A stretch of DNA of 5,323 nucleotides from Tepidisphaeraceae bacterium (GTDB taxonomy: Bacteria > Planctomycetota > Phycisphaerae > Tepidisphaerales > Tepidisphaeraceae). The notes under the pieces were generated by a model. The model was not told the DNA's origin. It made no database searches and was given only the letters and a program-made list of their open reading frames with translations. The DNA is taken from positions 1 through 5,323 of the forward strand of contig JANWHF010000102.1 of the NCBI GenBank assembly GCA_025450555.1, written 5' to 3'. Of this stretch, positions 4,655 to 5,323 are shown piece after piece. The translations under genes and the position numbers were made by a program. How positions within the stretch are numbered: the stretch's first letter is position 1; every line of letters begins with the position of its first letter.

Positions 4655-5323
4655 ATGAACCGAATCAATCGGCGAGCCTTCCTCGGCGGCGCATCCGCGG
4701 CCGCTGCTGCGACATTGCTTGGATGTTCCCATTCCACCGATAAACAAGTCAAGATTGAGGATGGTCATCAGCAGATCGTCGATGCCCATGTCCACGTCTG
4801 GAACCTGCAGCAGTTCCGCCTGCCCTGGCTCGATCATGCCGGGCCGATTCTGGATCGAAATTACACCGTGGCCGATTATGTGCAGGCCATTGAAGGGCTG
4901 AATATCGTTCGATCGTATTACGTTGAAGTAGACGTTGCGCCCAATCAGAAAGAAGCCGAAGCGCGATATGTCACTGAATTATGTGCGCAAGGCAAGGGGC
5001 CGATTCGCGCAGCGATTCTTGGAGGAACACCCGGAAGGTCGGGCTTTCGTGCCTACATCAAACAATTCAAGAACGATCCGCATGTTCGCGGCGTCCGCTG
5101 CAGCTTCGGCGAAGCGATCAAAGATCGAAACGCGCTGGTCGAAGATCTGCACTTTCTTTCCGACCTCGGCATGAGCTTCGACCTGCTGCTCGGCAGCCCG
5201 ATGCTCCGTGACGCGACAGAAGTCGTCAAAGCTTGCCCCCAAACCCGTTTCATTCTCGACCACTGTGGCGGCGCATCATCCGATTGGATCATCGGCCCGC
5301 GCGCCAGTGGTTCCTCCTTCCAA
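4655..5323 (+). CDS. Amidohydrolase-2 / TIM-barrel metal-dependent hydrolase with Tat lipoprotein signal (3' end cut by window edge)
   Basis: 223 codons are open in frame to the window end. The N-terminus NRRAFLGGASAAAATLLGC has a twin-arginine motif (R6, R7, F9, L10), a short hydrophobic region and a lipobox-like LLGC with Cys23, so export folded through Tat and lipid anchoring are predicted. The mature part begins with IVDAHVHVW (40-48), the HxH metal ligands of the amidohydrolase superfamily being H44 and H46, followed by FRLPWLD (53-59) and later FILDHCGG (199-206) with H203 as a likely further ligand. This arrangement fits the Amidohydro-rel/COG3618 group, which includes sugar-lactone and 2-pyrone-4,6-dicarboxylate lactonases. 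The substrate cannot be told. About 80-120 residues appear to be missing beyond the edge. The start is the first usable ATG: the ATG at 4644 meets a stop after four codons. No strong ribosome binding site is visible. Confidence 0.9.
   Translation, partial: MNRINRRAFLGGASAAAAATLLGCSHSTDKQVKIEDGHQQIVDAHVHVWNLQQFRLPWLDHAGPILDRNYTVADYVQAIEGLNIVRSYYVEVDVAPNQKEAEARYVTELCAQGKGPIRAAILGGTPGRSGFRAYIKQFKNDPHVRGVRCSFGEAIKDRNALVEDLHFLSDLGMSFDLLLGSPMLRDATEVVKACPQTRFILDHCGGASSDWIIGPRASGSSFQ

Noticed and set aside
4979..5292. Minus-strand frames opposite the hydrolase
   Set aside because: The plus-strand frame carries HxH, FRLPWLD and FILDHCGG in family order and stays open to the window edge, so the minus frames are shadows.

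Overview
The window reads as a moderately GC-rich chromosomal segment of a planctomycete (Planctomycetota). The evidence is the style of the proteins: a Hanks-type Ser/Thr kinase beginning with a Gly-rich loop of the form GRGGFGEVYYA and containing an 'LRGI..C.NLK.P.L' stretch, an FHA-type protein with a long helical N-terminus, a membrane-anchored coiled-coil protein of a type I recall from planctomycetes, and a Tat-lipoprotein TIM-barrel hydrolase. The phylum call rests on recognition of these sequences and not on a search.

Layout, left to right. 1-540 (minus) is the N-terminal 180 codons of a Ser/Thr protein kinase that runs off the left edge. 636-2204 (minus) encodes a 522-residue protein with a TPR-like helical N-terminus and two degenerate FHA-like domains. 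2205-2644 is a 440-bp region without a gene that holds six separate inverted repeats. 2645-3481 (minus) encodes a 278-residue protein with one N-terminal membrane segment and coiled coils. 3482-3676 is a 195-bp gap with a leader hairpin, a twin-hairpin repeat and a small hairpin after a stop codon. 3677-4606 (minus) encodes a 309-residue tandem GNAT acetyltransferase. A 48-bp divergent gap follows, and 4655-5323 (plus) is the first 223 codons of a secreted amidohydrolase-2 type hydrolase that runs off the right edge. Both edge genes are open in frame to the exact window boundary.

How the parts may work together. The FHA-like protein and the kinase are co-directional, 95 bp apart, and very likely one transcription unit, which suggests a phospho-signalling module. 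The FHA-like domains appear to lack the usual phosphothreonine-binding residues, so they may be scaffolds and not readers. The coiled-coil protein lies upstream on the same strand but is separated by the hairpin-rich gap. The leaders of the coiled-coil gene and the FHA gene share an almost identical 14-nt palindrome, CAGGCCARCGCCTG (plus-strand reading), close before the ribosome binding site. In the FHA leader this hairpin abuts a second hairpin whose loop is the Shine-Dalgarno sequence. These non-coding structures are the most unusual part of the window. The proteins themselves belong to known families, except for the coiled-coil protein, whose function is unknown to me.
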